Shown here: positions 16,833 through 25,672 of the stretch, in pieces
Numbering within the stretch: position 1 is the stretch's first letter
How the letters are laid out: each line of letters opens with the position of its first letter
Assembly: GCA_943328505.2 (NCBI GenBank)
Contig: CALQAH020000002.1
Location: forward strand, 1 to 64,000
Source: Rhizobium sp. Q54
GTDB taxonomy: Bacteria > Bacteroidota > Bacteroidia > Flavobacteriales > Flavobacteriaceae
Direction: 5' to 3'
Length of the DNA stretch: 64,000 bases
Made by a program: the position numbers and the translations under genes
Notes under the pieces: generated by a model
What the model was told of the DNA's origin: nothing
The model's database searches: none
Seen by the model: the letters and a program-made list of their open reading frames with translations, nothing else

Positions 16833-16905
16833 TATCTCAGAGTTGAGATAATAGATTAGTTACTTGTTCGCATCATAGGCACTTGTTTCAGTTTGCTGAT
16901 GCGAA
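16833..16905. promoter_or_regulatory. Two inverted repeats upstream of the 97-residue gene
   Basis: TATCTCA/TGAGATA (16833-16850, 4-base loop) and TTCGCATCA/TGATGCGAA (16867-16905, 21-base spacer). Both are perfect. They lie in the 256-base gap between two minus-strand genes. The second shares the GCATCA/TGATGC core with the structured elements at 14353 and 27964. They are either operators or hairpins. Confidence 0.45.
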
Positions 16906-16957
16906 AGTATCTAGGGTCTAAATTGGGGTCGACCCTTTTTTTAAAATAAAAATGTAA

Positions 16958-17626
16958 CTACTTGATATTCTTTAATATATCGTCAATTATTTTTTGTTCG
17001 TCAGCAGGAACACTTCCCTTGTAGGTACCGTTTATAAGGTTTTTTGCGGTGTCAATATTAATTTCCATAATTATGGATAATATTCTATTTTTATAACCTT
17101 GGGAGCATTTTAAAGAAGTAATAATTTTTGCAAGTCCAAGTTCATTTAGTAATTCATACCTTGTACTTACTCTATGTTTTGATGATTGAATTTCAGGAAT
17201 AGCTATTTTGTTTTGTTTACTCTGGCCGAGATATTCAGAGAATTTCTCACCAAATTCAAATTTTGATTTTAATTCTAAAAGTTTAGAAATTTTATAATCA
17301 ATGATTTTTAAATTAGTAATAATATAATTTGGAATGTTGTCAAAATCATAAAATATCCTTAAAACATTGTAATTTGATTTTAAATTATCAATTAGAGAAA
17401 TTACAATGGTGATTAAATTTTGAAACATTTTATCGTCAATTTTTAAATCAACTTGACTTATAATAAGTTCATCCAATTCAATCACCATGTTATCTATTTG
17501 AGATTTAGATGAATTTATTTCAACGTTTCTTTGAAGTAAAAATTCATTTAAATGAGCATCAAAATTTATTTCAAATTTTCCTATTTGATTTATTATTTTT
17601 ACAACAGTTTCAATATTATTTTCCAT
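16958..17626 (-). CDS. Hypothetical protein, 222 residues, helical
   Basis: Rich in Ile, Asn, Lys and predicted helices. Residues 1-130 look like coiled helices (NNIETVVKIINQIGKF, DNMVIELDELIIS). The C-terminal 70 residues (RVSTRYELLNELGLAKII, then IDTAKNLINGTYKG) look like a separate small helical domain. Domain identity is unknown to me. It is transcribed divergently from the WG-repeat gene across only 42 bases, so the two may share regulation. Confidence 0.6.
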   Translation of the reverse strand: MENNIETVVKIINQIGKFEINFDAHLNEFLLQRNVEINSSKSQIDNMVIELDELIISQVDLKIDDKMFQNLITIVISLIDNLKSNYNVLRIFYDFDNIPNYIITNLKIIDYKISKLLELKSKFEFGEKFSEYLGQSKQNKIAIPEIQSSKHRVSTRYELLNELGLAKIITSLKCSQGYKNRILSIIMEINIDTAKNLINGTYKGSVPADEQKIIDDILKNIK

Positions 17627-17668
17627 ATCAAAGAATTTAAACTAACAAATTAAATAATTTTTTACAAA

Positions 17669-19519
17669 ATGAATTATGTTATATCCAAGAATATTGAGAA
17701 TGTTATAAAATATGGCGTAATATCCGAAAAAGGAGAAATCATAGTTGATTTAAAATATGACAGTATACAAATTACAAATGAATACTTTATCGTTAAATTA
17801 AATAAAGCTTATGGTGTTACAAATTACACAGATGAATTATTTATTGAAATTGAATATGAAAATATAGAAAAATGTATTGGAGGGTTCATTGTAAAAAAGA
17901 ATAACTTATATGGTATAGTTAATTTTTCTGGAGAATTAGTTTGCAACATAATTTATAATAAAATCTATTGTAATGATGGATGTTTTTTTGTTGAATGTGA
18001 TAGCAGAGTTGGAATTATTGATAATAATTATAAAAATTTAGTTCCCGTTAAATTCGATACAGTTTCAAAACATGAAATTGATAATTTATATGTTGTTTCT
18101 ATAGATGATAAGTATGGAATCTTTGATGTTCAACAAAATTTTGGTACTGATTTTCTTTTTGATAAAATATATAATAGCGGCTCAAAGGACTTTATAGCAG
18201 CAAGACTTAATGATAAATATGGTTTTATAAACAAAGATGGAGTCTGGTCAATTAATCCAATTTATGATTCTGTTAATGATTTCGATAATAATAATTTATC
18301 GATTGTTAGAATTGGCTACAGAACTGGTTTAATTGATAAAAATGAAAACTGGATTTTAAGTCCAATATTTAATTCTATTCAGTATCTTGAAAACAATTAT
18401 CTTGTGCTTACTAATGAAAACAAAAAATTATATTTTGATAATAATGGGGAAAGCATAAATAATGAGTTTATTATAAATAATATATCAAGAAAAAAAATAG
18501 AAGTAGTTTATAAAAATTATAAGTATGGATTAATTGATATTGATGATAATTTTATAATTGAGCCTAACCTTGATTACCTAACCGAAATTAAGAATAATTT
18601 ATATGTTTTCTACACAGATTCAAAGCTAGGGTTGTTAAATGGCAAAAATGAAATTGTTTTAGAGCCCAAATATGAAATAAAAAGTTGGAATCTTCCGAGT
18701 CCAAACATTATAAGAGTCCTACTTGATGATACTTACATTTTTTTTGAGCTTAACAACTTCAATATAATTGGTGAAGATATTTCACATGTTGAATTTTTCA
18801 GATACGGTAAAAACTCGATTGCATCGAATAAATTAAATAAACAAGGTATTGTTGATGAAAATTTAAATTGGTTAGTATTCCCAATTTATGATAAATTATA
18901 CTGTGAAGATTCAAATAATTTGTTCAAAGCAGTTATTGGGAAAAAATATGGCTGGATTGATATTAATGGAAATTGGAAAATAAAACCAATATTTGATTTG
19001 AATCCGAAATTTGAATCCGAAATTTCACATTTCATAATTGAAAGTTTAGAATTTAATTTCCCAGAAGATTCGGAAACTTTCTATCTGTTTGACAATATTC
19101 CATCTAATACAAAAATTAATTTAGACTTTAATTTTTCTAAAGAGCTAAAGCATTTGGGTTTTATTGATGATTCTTTAAACAAAGATTTTTCATCAGGCAT
19201 ATATATATCCACAAAAGAAGAAGAGGTTTTTCTAATTTTAGTTGAAAAGTGGAGTAACCCAGTAGTTGTCAGTTTAAATCCATGGGATGAAAATCAAAGA
19301 CTAAATAGTATTGAATATAACGAAGTAGAGTGTTTATTGGAGTTAACATTTGAATTTTATAATGACTTGCCAAATGCTAAAAGAAGGTTGGTTTTAGAAA
19401 ATGAAACTAAAGATTCTATTTTTAAATTAAACTCAACATATATTTTTAGTTTCTACAATAAAAGAATGATGAAACATTTAGTGGATTTTGTTGAAAATGT
19501 AATTTATCAGTTAGATTAA
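17669..19519 (+). CDS. WG-repeat protein
   Basis: 616 residues made of about ten degenerate WG repeats of 40-45 residues, for example KYGFINKDGVWSINPIYD and YGWIDINGNWKIKPIFD. Each pairs a Y/FG-[LFW]-I-[DN] motif with an aromatic W or G block and an acidic PIYD/PIFD ending. Repeats span roughly residues 1-450 and fold as beta-hairpins in known families. The last 150 residues are a different domain. There is no signal peptide, so it is cytoplasmic. WG-repeat proteins have no single function. Base composition is very AT-rich (many Asn, Lys, Ile), unlike the core genes. Confidence 0.8.
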   Translation: MNYVISKNIENVIKYGVISEKGEIIVDLKYDSIQITNEYFIVKLNKAYGVTNYTDELFIEIEYENIEKCIGGFIVKKNNLYGIVNFSGELVCNIIYNKIYCNDGCFFVECDSRVGIIDNNYKNLVPVKFDTVSKHEIDNLYVVSIDDKYGIFDVQQNFGTDFLFDKIYNSGSKDFIAARLNDKYGFINKDGVWSINPIYDSVNDFDNNNLSIVRIGYRTGLIDKNENWILSPIFNSIQYLENNYLVLTNENKKLYFDNNGESINNEFIINNISRKKIEVVYKNYKYGLIDIDDNFIIEPNLDYLTEIKNNLYVFYTDSKLGLLNGKNEIVLEPKYEIKSWNLPSPNIIRVLLDDTYIFFELNNFNIIGEDISHVEFFRYGKNSIASNKLNKQGIVDENLNWLVFPIYDKLYCEDSNNLFKAVIGKKYGWIDINGNWKIKPIFDLNPKFESEISHFIIESLEFNFPEDSETFYLFDNIPSNTKINLDFNFSKELKHLGFIDDSLNKDFSSGIYISTKEEEVFLILVEKWSNPVVVSLNPWDENQRLNSIEYNEVECLLELTFEFYNDLPNAKRRLVLENETKDSIFKLNSTYIFSFYNKRMMKHLVDFVENVIYQLD

Positions 19520-20054
19520 AAATGTTTGCTATACTCTATTACAATAAGTTCTATGCCTCATATTAGTGTGTTTTAAACCACGGCACATATGCAATCCCAT
19601 CATTTCCCCTTCTAACTACTTTTGGTGTTTTCAATTGACTCTCCACTTGTTTCTTTTAAAGGGATAACAATGGTTAGTTTGTCTGAGTAGGTTTTTGGTA
19701 TTTCCATGATTGTTGTTTGTTTTTATTATAAATATATGGATGGTATGGAAAGGGGCTTAAATTTTTGGTGAAAAATATTGGAAAATATTTTTTTTAAAAA
19801 AGGGAAATGTATTTTTTGGGATTGAATTTTCAAAAATATTTAAAATTTAAAAACAGCTTTATGCACCCCTTTAAATGAACATACAGGGGGGTCAGCTCAA
19901 GGAGGTAACGGAGGGGGCCAGGGGTTTGTAGATTTAATATGTGTTAAGGTTTGAATTACAATGTCAATTGCCTAGTTTTGATATATTAAAATATAATAAC
20001 ACCGCTCAAGAAGCTATTGAAGAATATTATTGTTCTTGAAATAAAAACGATACA
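19520..20054. other. Intergenic region with short decayed frames and a G-rich stretch
   Basis: No clear gene in 535 bases. On the minus strand 19612-19707 encodes 31 residues (MEIPKTYSDKLTIVIPLKET...). A second frame ending at 19563 continues with plausible protein (RRGNDGIAYVPWFKTH), so this may be one small gene broken by a frameshift. 19885-19926 is strikingly G-rich for this genome (runs of 3-6 G). 19941-20039 on the plus strand could encode 32 residues from a GTG, ending 15 bases before the next gene. All are low-confidence. Confidence 0.35.
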
Positions 20055-20465
20055 ATGAAAAAAATATATTTAATCTTAACACTGCTCCTATTTAGTGTTT
20101 GTTGTTTTTCTCAAAGTCGTTATGTTTCACAAACAACAAAAAAGATTGTATACACTAGAGATGGTGGTATATGCCAATGTTGTGGTAGTTCTTCTAGCTT
20201 AGAATATGACCATATCGTTCCATTTTCTTGTGGTGGTAGCAGCAATCCCTCAAATATTCAATTGCTTTGTCGCAAATGCAATCGAAGCAAATCAAACAGT
20301 TGTTATTGTAAAGTTCATGATAAAAAAGTAGGTTCAAATTGTTGTGATGGCAAGACTAATAATAGGTCCGCAACTACATCAACCCAATGTGGAGGCACAA
20401 CAAAAAAAGGCAAAAGATGCAAAAAAATGACAACCAACACTAGTGGCCGATGTCATTTACACTAA
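20055..20465 (+). CDS. Secreted HNH endonuclease with Cys-rich C-terminal tail
   Basis: 136 residues. Residues 1-19 are a signal peptide (MKKIYLILTLLLFSVCCFSQ). The HNH domain follows: a CQCCG zinc knuckle, EYDHIVPFSCGG with the catalytic His, NPSNIQLLCRKCNRSKS with the Asn and second CxxC. The tail (QCGGTTKKGKRCKK, then GRCHLH) is a small Cys/His motif that I associate with other secreted flavobacterial nucleases. It would cut DNA in the periplasm or outside the cell, so it could serve nutrition, competition or DNA-entry defence. It precedes the surface-protein genes on the same strand. Confidence 0.82.
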   Translation: MKKIYLILTLLLFSVCCFSQSRYVSQTTKKIVYTRDGGICQCCGSSSSLEYDHIVPFSCGGSSNPSNIQLLCRKCNRSKSNSCYCKVHDKKVGSNCCDGKTNNRSATTSTQCGGTTKKGKRCKKMTTNTSGRCHLH

Positions 20466-20498
20466 TAATTTATTAACTCAAATTAAACTAGAACGGAT

Positions 20499-20729
20499 AT
20501 GAGTATGTTATTTGCAATTGACACTAAAACGGAGGAAATAATCGTTTCAGATTCACCAAAAGGAAGTAATGAAATTAAATTTATTGAACGAATTAAACAT
20601 GTAGACAATGAAGTTCTTTATAATTCTGTTGTTGCTTTAACAAGTATTACAAAGGACCCCAATTTTGATGTTGCAATTTTTAAAGCAATGGATAAGGTCT
20701 GCCAAATGATATATAATAAAAACAAATAA
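20499..20729 (+). CDS. Hypothetical protein, 76 residues
   Basis: Begins MSMLFAIDTKTEEIIVSDSP. A beta-rich start is followed by helix DVAIFKAMDKVCQMIYNK. No family recognised and no signal peptide. It is 33 bases after the secreted HNH gene, which suggests a shared transcript; a cytoplasmic immunity role is conceivable but there is no evidence for it. Confidence 0.5.
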   Translation: MSMLFAIDTKTEEIIVSDSPKGSNEIKFIERIKHVDNEVLYNSVVALTSITKDPNFDVAIFKAMDKVCQMIYNKNK

Positions 20730-20816
20730 GACATGCATCATGACATTGTTTTATCAATTAATTTTTAATTTGATTCTTACAAAAAATTCATTATGTTTGT
20801 AACTTATATCATTAAT

Positions 20817-21299
20817 ATGAAACTATTATTACTCGTTTTTTTATTTTCATTTTCAACGCTTTACAGCCAAGAACTTCATCACCAAATGCTGTCTGCTCAA
20901 GGAAGTAGCAAAGAGCTTTCTAACGGCATCTATGTAAGTCAAACCATCGGTCAGCAGAGTGTTATTGGTAACTACACAAAAGAGGGAAAAACATACGGTC
21001 AAGGATACCAACAAAGCGTTTGGAGTAAGTACATTAGCACTAACTCTAACAATGCGATTACAACGGTTACCTATCCAAATCCGTTTATATCTACAATAAA
21101 CTTTCAGTTTTCACAAGCTATTAAAGAACCCATATCTGTTAGCGTGTTTGATATTCGTGGTAGACTTATCTTTAACCAAGAAAAACAAGCTTCAGGAAAC
21201 ATATTAACTATTGATTTACCCAATTTAGCTTCAAGCAATTACTTGGTACGTTTATCATCACCTAATTATACTTATTACACACAAATACTTAAACAATAA
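20817..21299 (+). CDS. T9SS type A sorting domain protein
   Basis: 160 residues from the ATG at 20817, where MKLLLLVFLFSFSTLYSQ is a clear signal peptide; a start eight codons earlier would disrupt it. The C-terminal 80 residues are the type IX secretion signal: TYPNPFISTINFQF, VFDIRGRLIFNQ, and the final strand YYTQILKQ. The short mature part (HHQMLSAQGSSKELSNGIYVSQTIGQQSV) is typical of small flavobacterial surface proteins. The protein should be exported across the outer membrane and released or attached. Its stop overlaps the next start by one base. Confidence 0.88.
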   Translation: MKLLLLVFLFSFSTLYSQELHHQMLSAQGSSKELSNGIYVSQTIGQQSVIGNYTKEGKTYGQGYQQSVWSKYISTNSNNAITTVTYPNPFISTINFQFSQAIKEPISVSVFDIRGRLIFNQEKQASGNILTIDLPNLASSNYLVRLSSPNYTYYTQILKQ

Positions 21300-21910
21300 T
21301 GAAAAAACTTTTACTAATTGCATTGATTGCGTTGTCGTTTCAACACATACAAGCACAAGAGATTTACCTTCAAACAGGTAAAAACTATACCAAATACGAT
21401 TACAAAAGCGATACAAGTTCTTCACCGAGCCTGCAATCTGGAAGTGGAAACTTTTATGAGATTGGTTATGTAATGACGCTTAACAATGAAAAATTAAAAT
21501 ATGCTGTTGGATTAAGCCTAAACGAATACAATGCTATTGGAGGTGATATCAACAGTTCTTATTCATGGAACACACAATATCTTGGGGTTCAAAACACCTT
21601 CTCTATTGCTTTTGTTAAAAAAAGAGGTTTTGAAGCCTCTGCCAATGTTGGATTGGGTATCTCAACTCTTATCTATGGTAAACAAAATCTTAATGGTCAG
21701 TATTTGGACTTGTCCTCTCAAAAAGAATTTTCAGGAATTTGGATTGCACCAAACCTTGGGCTTAAGGCTAGTTATAATGTTGACAATGATATTTATTTGA
21801 GCCTTGGATATTCCTACTCTAAAAGCTTCAACTTATCTAACAGCACTGATGAGAAACTATCGTTTAACAACAGCCAAATCCAATTTGGTGTTCATTTTAT
21901 GTTTAAATAA
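21299..21910 (+). CDS. Outer-membrane beta-barrel protein
   Basis: 203 residues. Signal peptide [20 protein letters not shown], then alternating amphipathic strands ([63 protein letters not shown]) ending with Phe at the penultimate position (FGVHFMFK), typical of small 8-strand barrels. It is translationally coupled (TAATG) to the T9SS protein and followed after 15 bases by the collagen-like gene, so the three form one surface unit. Confidence 0.8.
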   Translation: MKKLLLIALIALSFQHIQAQEIYLQTGKNYTKYDYKSDTSSSPSLQSGSGNFYEIGYVMTLNNEKLKYAVGLSLNEYNAIGGDINSSYSWNTQYLGVQNTFSIAFVKKRGFEASANVGLGISTLIYGKQNLNGQYLDLSSQKEFSGIWIAPNLGLKASYNVDNDIYLSLGYSYSKSFNLSNSTDEKLSFNNSQIQFGVHFMFK

Positions 21911-21924
21911 CAACCATTACAATT

Positions 21925-22968
21925 ATGAAAAAAATATATCTTTTAGCTTTAGTGTTATTCAGTTCAATAATCTACTCGCAAACAAAAGGAATTACTTATC
22001 AAGCGGTGATATTAAAACCTGAGGGCCAAAACATCCCTGGGTATAACGACCAAAGAGCACCACTTACCAATACAGCTATATGTTTACGTTTTAGCATATA
22101 TAAAGGAACTGTTCTTGAATATCAAGAAACAAGAAATCTAAGCACTGATGAATTTGGTATGGTAAATACAATTATTGGTGGTGGAGTTTATGTCGCTGGC
22201 ACATCTACAACACTAGCTGGTGTTGATTGGGATGGCAACGCAAAAAACTTGGTGGTTGAAGTAGATGTTAAAGGTACTTGTTCCAATTTTATAGAGATAA
22301 GTGACCAACCTTTTACTTATGTGCCTTATGCATTTTATGCTGAGAACTCTGGAACACCTGGGCCTGCTGGGTCTCAAGGTCCTGCTGGACCTACAGGTGC
22401 AACTGGTACACAAGGACCACAAGGTGTTGCTGGACCTACAGGACCGCAAGGGCCTATTGGTTTAACTGGACCTGCTGGACCTGCTGGACCACAGGGAATT
22501 CAAGGAATTGCTGGTGCTGCTGGAGCTATTGGTGCTATTGGACCCTCTGGGCCACAAGGAATCCAAGGAGTTGCTGGTCCTATTGGACCTCAAGGACCAA
22601 TTGGGGCTACAGGTTTTATACCTAATGGGACTCAAATAGGGAATACTACCTATTGGAATGGTACACAATGGGTTGTAAACAGTAATAATTTATTCAATAA
22701 TGGTTCGAATGTAGCTGTAGGGACTGCTGTAGTAGATACCTCTGCATTATTAAATCTTTCTTCAACAAACAGTGGTTTATTAATGCCAAGGATGACAAAA
22801 GCACAAAGAGATGCCATAACCTCACCTGCAACAAGTTTGTTAATTTATCAAACAGATAATACTCCAGGATTTTATTATTACAATGGAACTACATGGGTAG
22901 CATTTGGGGGTTCGAGTAACTCGTCAAGTAATGCTGATACATTAATTTATACAGTAAGAGGGTTTTAG
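21925..22968 (+). CDS. Collagen-like secreted surface protein
   Basis: 347 residues with a signal peptide ([19 protein letters not shown]). Residues 20-142 match the common flavobacterial head domain beginning GITYQAVI with [15 protein letters not shown]. Residues 143-229 are 29 uninterrupted Gly-X-Y triplets rich in GPA, GPQ and GIQ, predicted to form a trimeric collagen-like stalk. The tail has [16 protein letters not shown] and [20 protein letters not shown], seen in fibre-like proteins. It lacks Hyp-type context, as all bacterial collagens do. Likely an adhesive or tail-fibre-like surface fibre; the last gene of the three-gene unit. Confidence 0.85.
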   Translation: MKKIYLLALVLFSSIIYSQTKGITYQAVILKPEGQNIPGYNDQRAPLTNTAICLRFSIYKGTVLEYQETRNLSTDEFGMVNTIIGGGVYVAGTSTTLAGVDWDGNAKNLVVEVDVKGTCSNFIEISDQPFTYVPYAFYAENSGTPGPAGSQGPAGPTGATGTQGPQGVAGPTGPQGPIGLTGPAGPAGPQGIQGIAGAAGAIGAIGPSGPQGIQGVAGPIGPQGPIGATGFIPNGTQIGNTTYWNGTQWVVNSNNLFNNGSNVAVGTAVVDTSALLNLSSTNSGLLMPRMTKAQRDAITSPATSLLIYQTDNTPGFYYYNGTTWVAFGGSSNSSSNADTLIYTVRGF

Positions 22969-23101
22969 TTATTAAAATATTTTACATTATTAATTTTCAT
23001 ATTTATAACTTCTATAATAAAATTAATTAAAATATAAAGTAACAAATATTAGCCATTTATTCTAAACATTAAAAAAATACAATAACCATAAATTTAAAAA
23101 A

Positions 23102-23503
23102 ATGAAAAAAATTATTATTCTTGCATTACTTATTTCAGTTTGTAAAATTAATGCACAAGGAAATTTACAGTTTAATGATGTCAAAAACATTGAAATAACT
23201 GGAACTACTTCGCCATTTGACCCAAATATTGGAGTTCCTATTTCAACTATTGGTACAATCACTGTTCCAACTGGGAAAGTATGGAAAATAGAATCGACTT
23301 CAGTAAAAGAAAATAACACATCTGATATATCAAGTACTCCTTCATATGTTTTAATTTTAAATAATCATAGAGCTTCTGGGAATTCATCAATTTTTCCAAT
23401 TTGGCTTTCTGCGGGGAATTATTTAGTAAAAGTATCAGGTGGTGCAGCGTCAATAGCCGTAATAGCTTCTATTTCAGCAATAGAGTTTAATGTTACTCCG
23501 TAA
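23102..23503 (+). CDS. Secreted hypothetical protein, 133 residues
   Basis: Signal peptide MKKIIILALLISVCKINAQG. The mature part is beta-rich with TGTTSPFDPN, TVPTGKVWKIESTSVKEN and LSAGNYLVKVSGGAASIAV, typical of an extracellular or fibre-associated beta-sandwich. No known family. It follows the collagen-like gene by 133 bases, so it may belong with that surface cluster. Confidence 0.65.
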   Translation: MKKIIILALLISVCKINAQGNLQFNDVKNIEITGTTSPFDPNIGVPISTIGTITVPTGKVWKIESTSVKENNTSDISSTPSYVLILNNHRASGNSSIFPIWLSAGNYLVKVSGGAASIAVIASISAIEFNVTP

Positions 23504-23572
23504 ATAAAATACCATATTTATATTACTTTAACAAGATAGGCACATTTTGATTTTGATGCTAAATTATTTTAA

Positions 23573-24457
23573 ATGATAACAGTAGCAAGAAAGCAGGGGG
23601 CAAAAATAGACGCATTAATTTTTATTGACACAAATATTCTTCTCGATTTTTACAGAATAAGAAGAACGGATGTTTCTATGAAGTATCTCGAAGAAATTGA
23701 GAAACACAAAGGAATTATTATTTCTACAAGTCAAGTAGAAATGGAATACAAGAAAAACAGACAATCAGCTATACTTGAATCAATTGGAGAAGTAAAAAAA
23801 ATAAATAATGTAACACTTTCTGTACCAGCAATCATTTCAGATGTAAAAGCGGTTGAGATGATTAAGAAGTCAAAAAAAGAGATAGACACACAACAAAAGA
23901 AACTCAAAGAGAAAATCGAAAATATTCTTAAAAACCCTAATCTTCACGACCCTGTGTACAAAAGTTTACAAAAAGTATTTTCAAACAATTCACCAATAAA
24001 TCTTAATAGAGAAAACAAGCAAAGATATACAGTAAGACGTTTAGCATTAAAGAGATTTATGCTTGGTTATCCACCAAGAAAAAGTGATGATAATTCTGTA
24101 GGAGATTCTATCAATTGGGAATGGATTATTAGATGTGCTGAAACGACAAAAAAGCATATAATAATTGTAACTCGTGATACAGATTTTGGAGCTATACATG
24201 AAAATGAATCATATTTGAATGATTGGTTAAAGCAAGAATTTAGACAAAGAATAAGTCAGCAAAGAAAAATAATCTTGACGGACAAATTATCTAGGGCGTT
24301 TAAATTAGTTGAAATTCCAGTAACACAGGAAATGATAGACGAAGAAGAAAATATAATTAAATTATCTTCTGAATTATATGACCAGAAACTTTTGAGGAAT
24401 ATTTTTAGAAGGTTTAAAGAAACTCAGTTTGGGAAAGACAATAATGATAAAGAATAG
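23573..24457 (+). CDS. PIN-like domain RNase (DUF4935 type)
   Basis: 294 residues. The PIN active site is visible: FIDTNILLDFYR (first Asp near residue 19), SQVEMEYKKN (Glu), and the distal acidic pair in GDSINWEWII and TRDTDFGA. A Lys/Glu-rich helical insert lies between (KEIDTQQKKLKEKIENILK). PIN_8-type proteins are predicted RNases of toxin or abortive-infection systems. No antitoxin gene adjoins, so it is an orphan effector or a solitary defence protein. A perfect terminator hairpin follows (24534-24569). Confidence 0.72.
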   Translation: MITVARKQGAKIDALIFIDTNILLDFYRIRRTDVSMKYLEEIEKHKGIIISTSQVEMEYKKNRQSAILESIGEVKKINNVTLSVPAIISDVKAVEMIKKSKKEIDTQQKKLKEKIENILKNPNLHDPVYKSLQKVFSNNSPINLNRENKQRYTVRRLALKRFMLGYPPRKSDDNSVGDSINWEWIIRCAETTKKHIIIVTRDTDFGAIHENESYLNDWLKQEFRQRISQQRKIILTDKLSRAFKLVEIPVTQEMIDEEENIIKLSSELYDQKLLRNIFRRFKETQFGKDNNDKE

Positions 24458-24473
24458 GAAACAATCATTATAG

Positions 24474-24521
24474 CACTATCTCAAAAAGTGTGTAAGGACA
24501 CTATCCCGCAAAGTGTGTAAG
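24474..24521. repeat. Two direct 23-base repeats, possible IS-end remnant
   Basis: Two copies (24474-24496 and 24499-24521) of CACTATC, four variable bases, AAAGTGTGTAAG. Each contains CACT-N9-AGTG. They resemble, from memory, the terminal repeats of IS256-type elements, but there is no transposase nearby, so a relic or an unrelated operator are both possible. Confidence 0.4.
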
Positions 24522-24533
24522 TTAATAAATAAT

Positions 24534-24569
24534 GGGGTTATACTTTTTTATTAAAGTATAACCCCTTTT
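24534..24569. terminator. Bidirectional terminator between PIN and recombinase modules
   Basis: GGGGTTATACTTT pairs perfectly with AAAGTATAACCCC (13 pairs, 6-base loop) and is followed by TTTT on the plus strand. The minus-strand gene of 62 residues ends inside the stem, so its last codons form part of the hairpin. Confidence 0.75.
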
Positions 24570-24726
24570 CATTTATATAATCCCCATTCACAAACACCAT
24601 CTCAACACCAATAACTATTTTGATTTTGTCAACCTCTAAACTGTTAAACTTATCAGGATTAACAACCATAAAATGATGCTTGGTCTTCTCAACTTGGTGA
24701 GTAATTTCTATTCTAGTCTTTTTCAT
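24538..24726 (-). CDS. Small hypothetical protein of the recombinase module, 62 residues
   Basis: Starts at the ATG 24724-24726 (MKKTRIEITHQVEKTKHHFM), one base past the stop of the 103-residue gene. Beta-rich (KIKIVIGVEMVFVNGDYINE). The frame could extend upstream to 24777 but the inner start fits the tight spacing. Third gene of the operon headed by the serine recombinase. No family recognised. Confidence 0.55.
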   Translation of the reverse strand: MKKTRIEITHQVEKTKHHFMVVNPDKFNSLEVDKIKIVIGVEMVFVNGDYINEKGLYFNKKV

Positions 24727-24727
24727 A

Positions 24728-25039
24728 TTAATTGGAGCTAAATTCAAAATCGAAGTCTTTATATTCAGGTTCATCAAACACCATTACATTGATTTGTATT
24801 TTTTTTTCTTTTTCTTGGACGTTAAGAAAGAAATCAGCGTCAATAATGTAGCGTCTAATTCTCCTCATTAATATTATAAAATCAATATCATACGATGGGT
24901 CATAATCAAATATCAATTTTATATCTGAGGGGAATAAAAAAGTCTTGTCTGACACATTTGTGTTAATGGTCACATTTCTGCTACCATAGTAACGAGTGAG
25001 TATTCTATGGATTCCTGTGATGTCAACTTTTCTTCTCAT
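24728..25039 (-). CDS. Partner protein of serine recombinase (103 residues)
   Basis: Its start overlaps the recombinase stop by four bases (ATGA), indicating translational coupling. The protein begins MRRKVDITGIHRILTRYYGS and continues with a strand-helix-strand pattern (DIDFIILMRRIRRYIIDADFF, then KKIQINVMVFD). Island 2 has a gene of similar size and pattern, in the same position and with the same 4-base overlap, after its own recombinase (36019). I see no catalytic motif. A role as accessory or directionality factor for the recombinase is a hypothesis from context. Confidence 0.6.
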   Translation of the reverse strand: MRRKVDITGIHRILTRYYGSRNVTINTNVSDKTFLFPSDIKLIFDYDPSYDIDFIILMRRIRRYIIDADFFLNVQEKEKKIQINVMVFDEPEYKDFDFEFSSN

Positions 25040-25668
25040 AACTCTATCATTTTTCTAATCTTAGCCACGGTTCCTAAAGAAGTGTCATAGAGTTTTACAC
25101 ATTCCCTTACACTAAAACCTCTTTTGAGTCCATCAACCACTTTTGGGTATTTGGATAAAAAAGCTGAATTATCCTCCTTGCTATTTTTGGGTCTTCCACA
25201 ATGGATGTTATTTTTTTTAGCTTGTAACATCCCAGATTTAATCCTACTAATAAGCGTAGAACGCTCATTTTTGGAAAAGAGACTAAGTAAATTTGTTAAA
25301 ATTTCTGTTTGAAAGGAAACCTCTCCTTTTTCATTAAGTGTTTCTGAATTTAAGTCTTGGAAATATATACTTATACCCATTTGATGAAGTTGCTCTATCA
25401 AACTTAATGTTTGGATATTATTTCTTCCCAACCTAGAAATCTCGGTACAAAGGACTTTTTTAAATTTACCTTGTTTAGCCTCTGACAATAATTGCTGAAT
25501 TCCGATACGGTCATCATTGTTCTTAGCTCCTGAAATTTTCTCTGTTATAATACTAACTACTTCATAATCGAATTTTTCAGCTACTTTCTGTAAATCATTT
25601 ATCTGTCTTTGGAAGTCCATTGAATCTAAACTTACTCTTCCAAAAATTGAAACTGGTATTTTACTCAT
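25036..25668 (-). CDS. Serine recombinase (resolvase/invertase family), island 1
   Basis: 210 residues from the ATG at 25666-25668. The catalytic domain has FGRVS with nucleophile Ser13, DFQRQINDLQ, LCTEISRLGRN (the Arg pair of the active site), and FSKNERSTLISRIKSG. The long E helix is followed by GRPKNSKED and a C-terminal HTH (LKRGFSVRECVKLYDTSLGTVAKI). Size matches small resolvases and invertases. It heads a three-gene operon. Three half-sites, GTTATA with AAAGG, lie just upstream (25673-25776), the nearest five bases from the ATG. Confidence 0.9.
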   Translation of the reverse strand: MSKIPVSIFGRVSLDSMDFQRQINDLQKVAEKFDYEVVSIITEKISGAKNNDDRIGIQQLLSEAKQGKFKKVLCTEISRLGRNNIQTLSLIEQLHQMGISIYFQDLNSETLNEKGEVSFQTEILTNLLSLFSKNERSTLISRIKSGMLQAKKNNIHCGRPKNSKEDNSAFLSKYPKVVDGLKRGFSVRECVKLYDTSLGTVAKIRKMIEL

Positions 25669-25672
25669 AAGT

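Noticed and set aside
24474-24521. Complete insertion sequence
   Set aside because: No transposase frame and no matching inverted end are visible.
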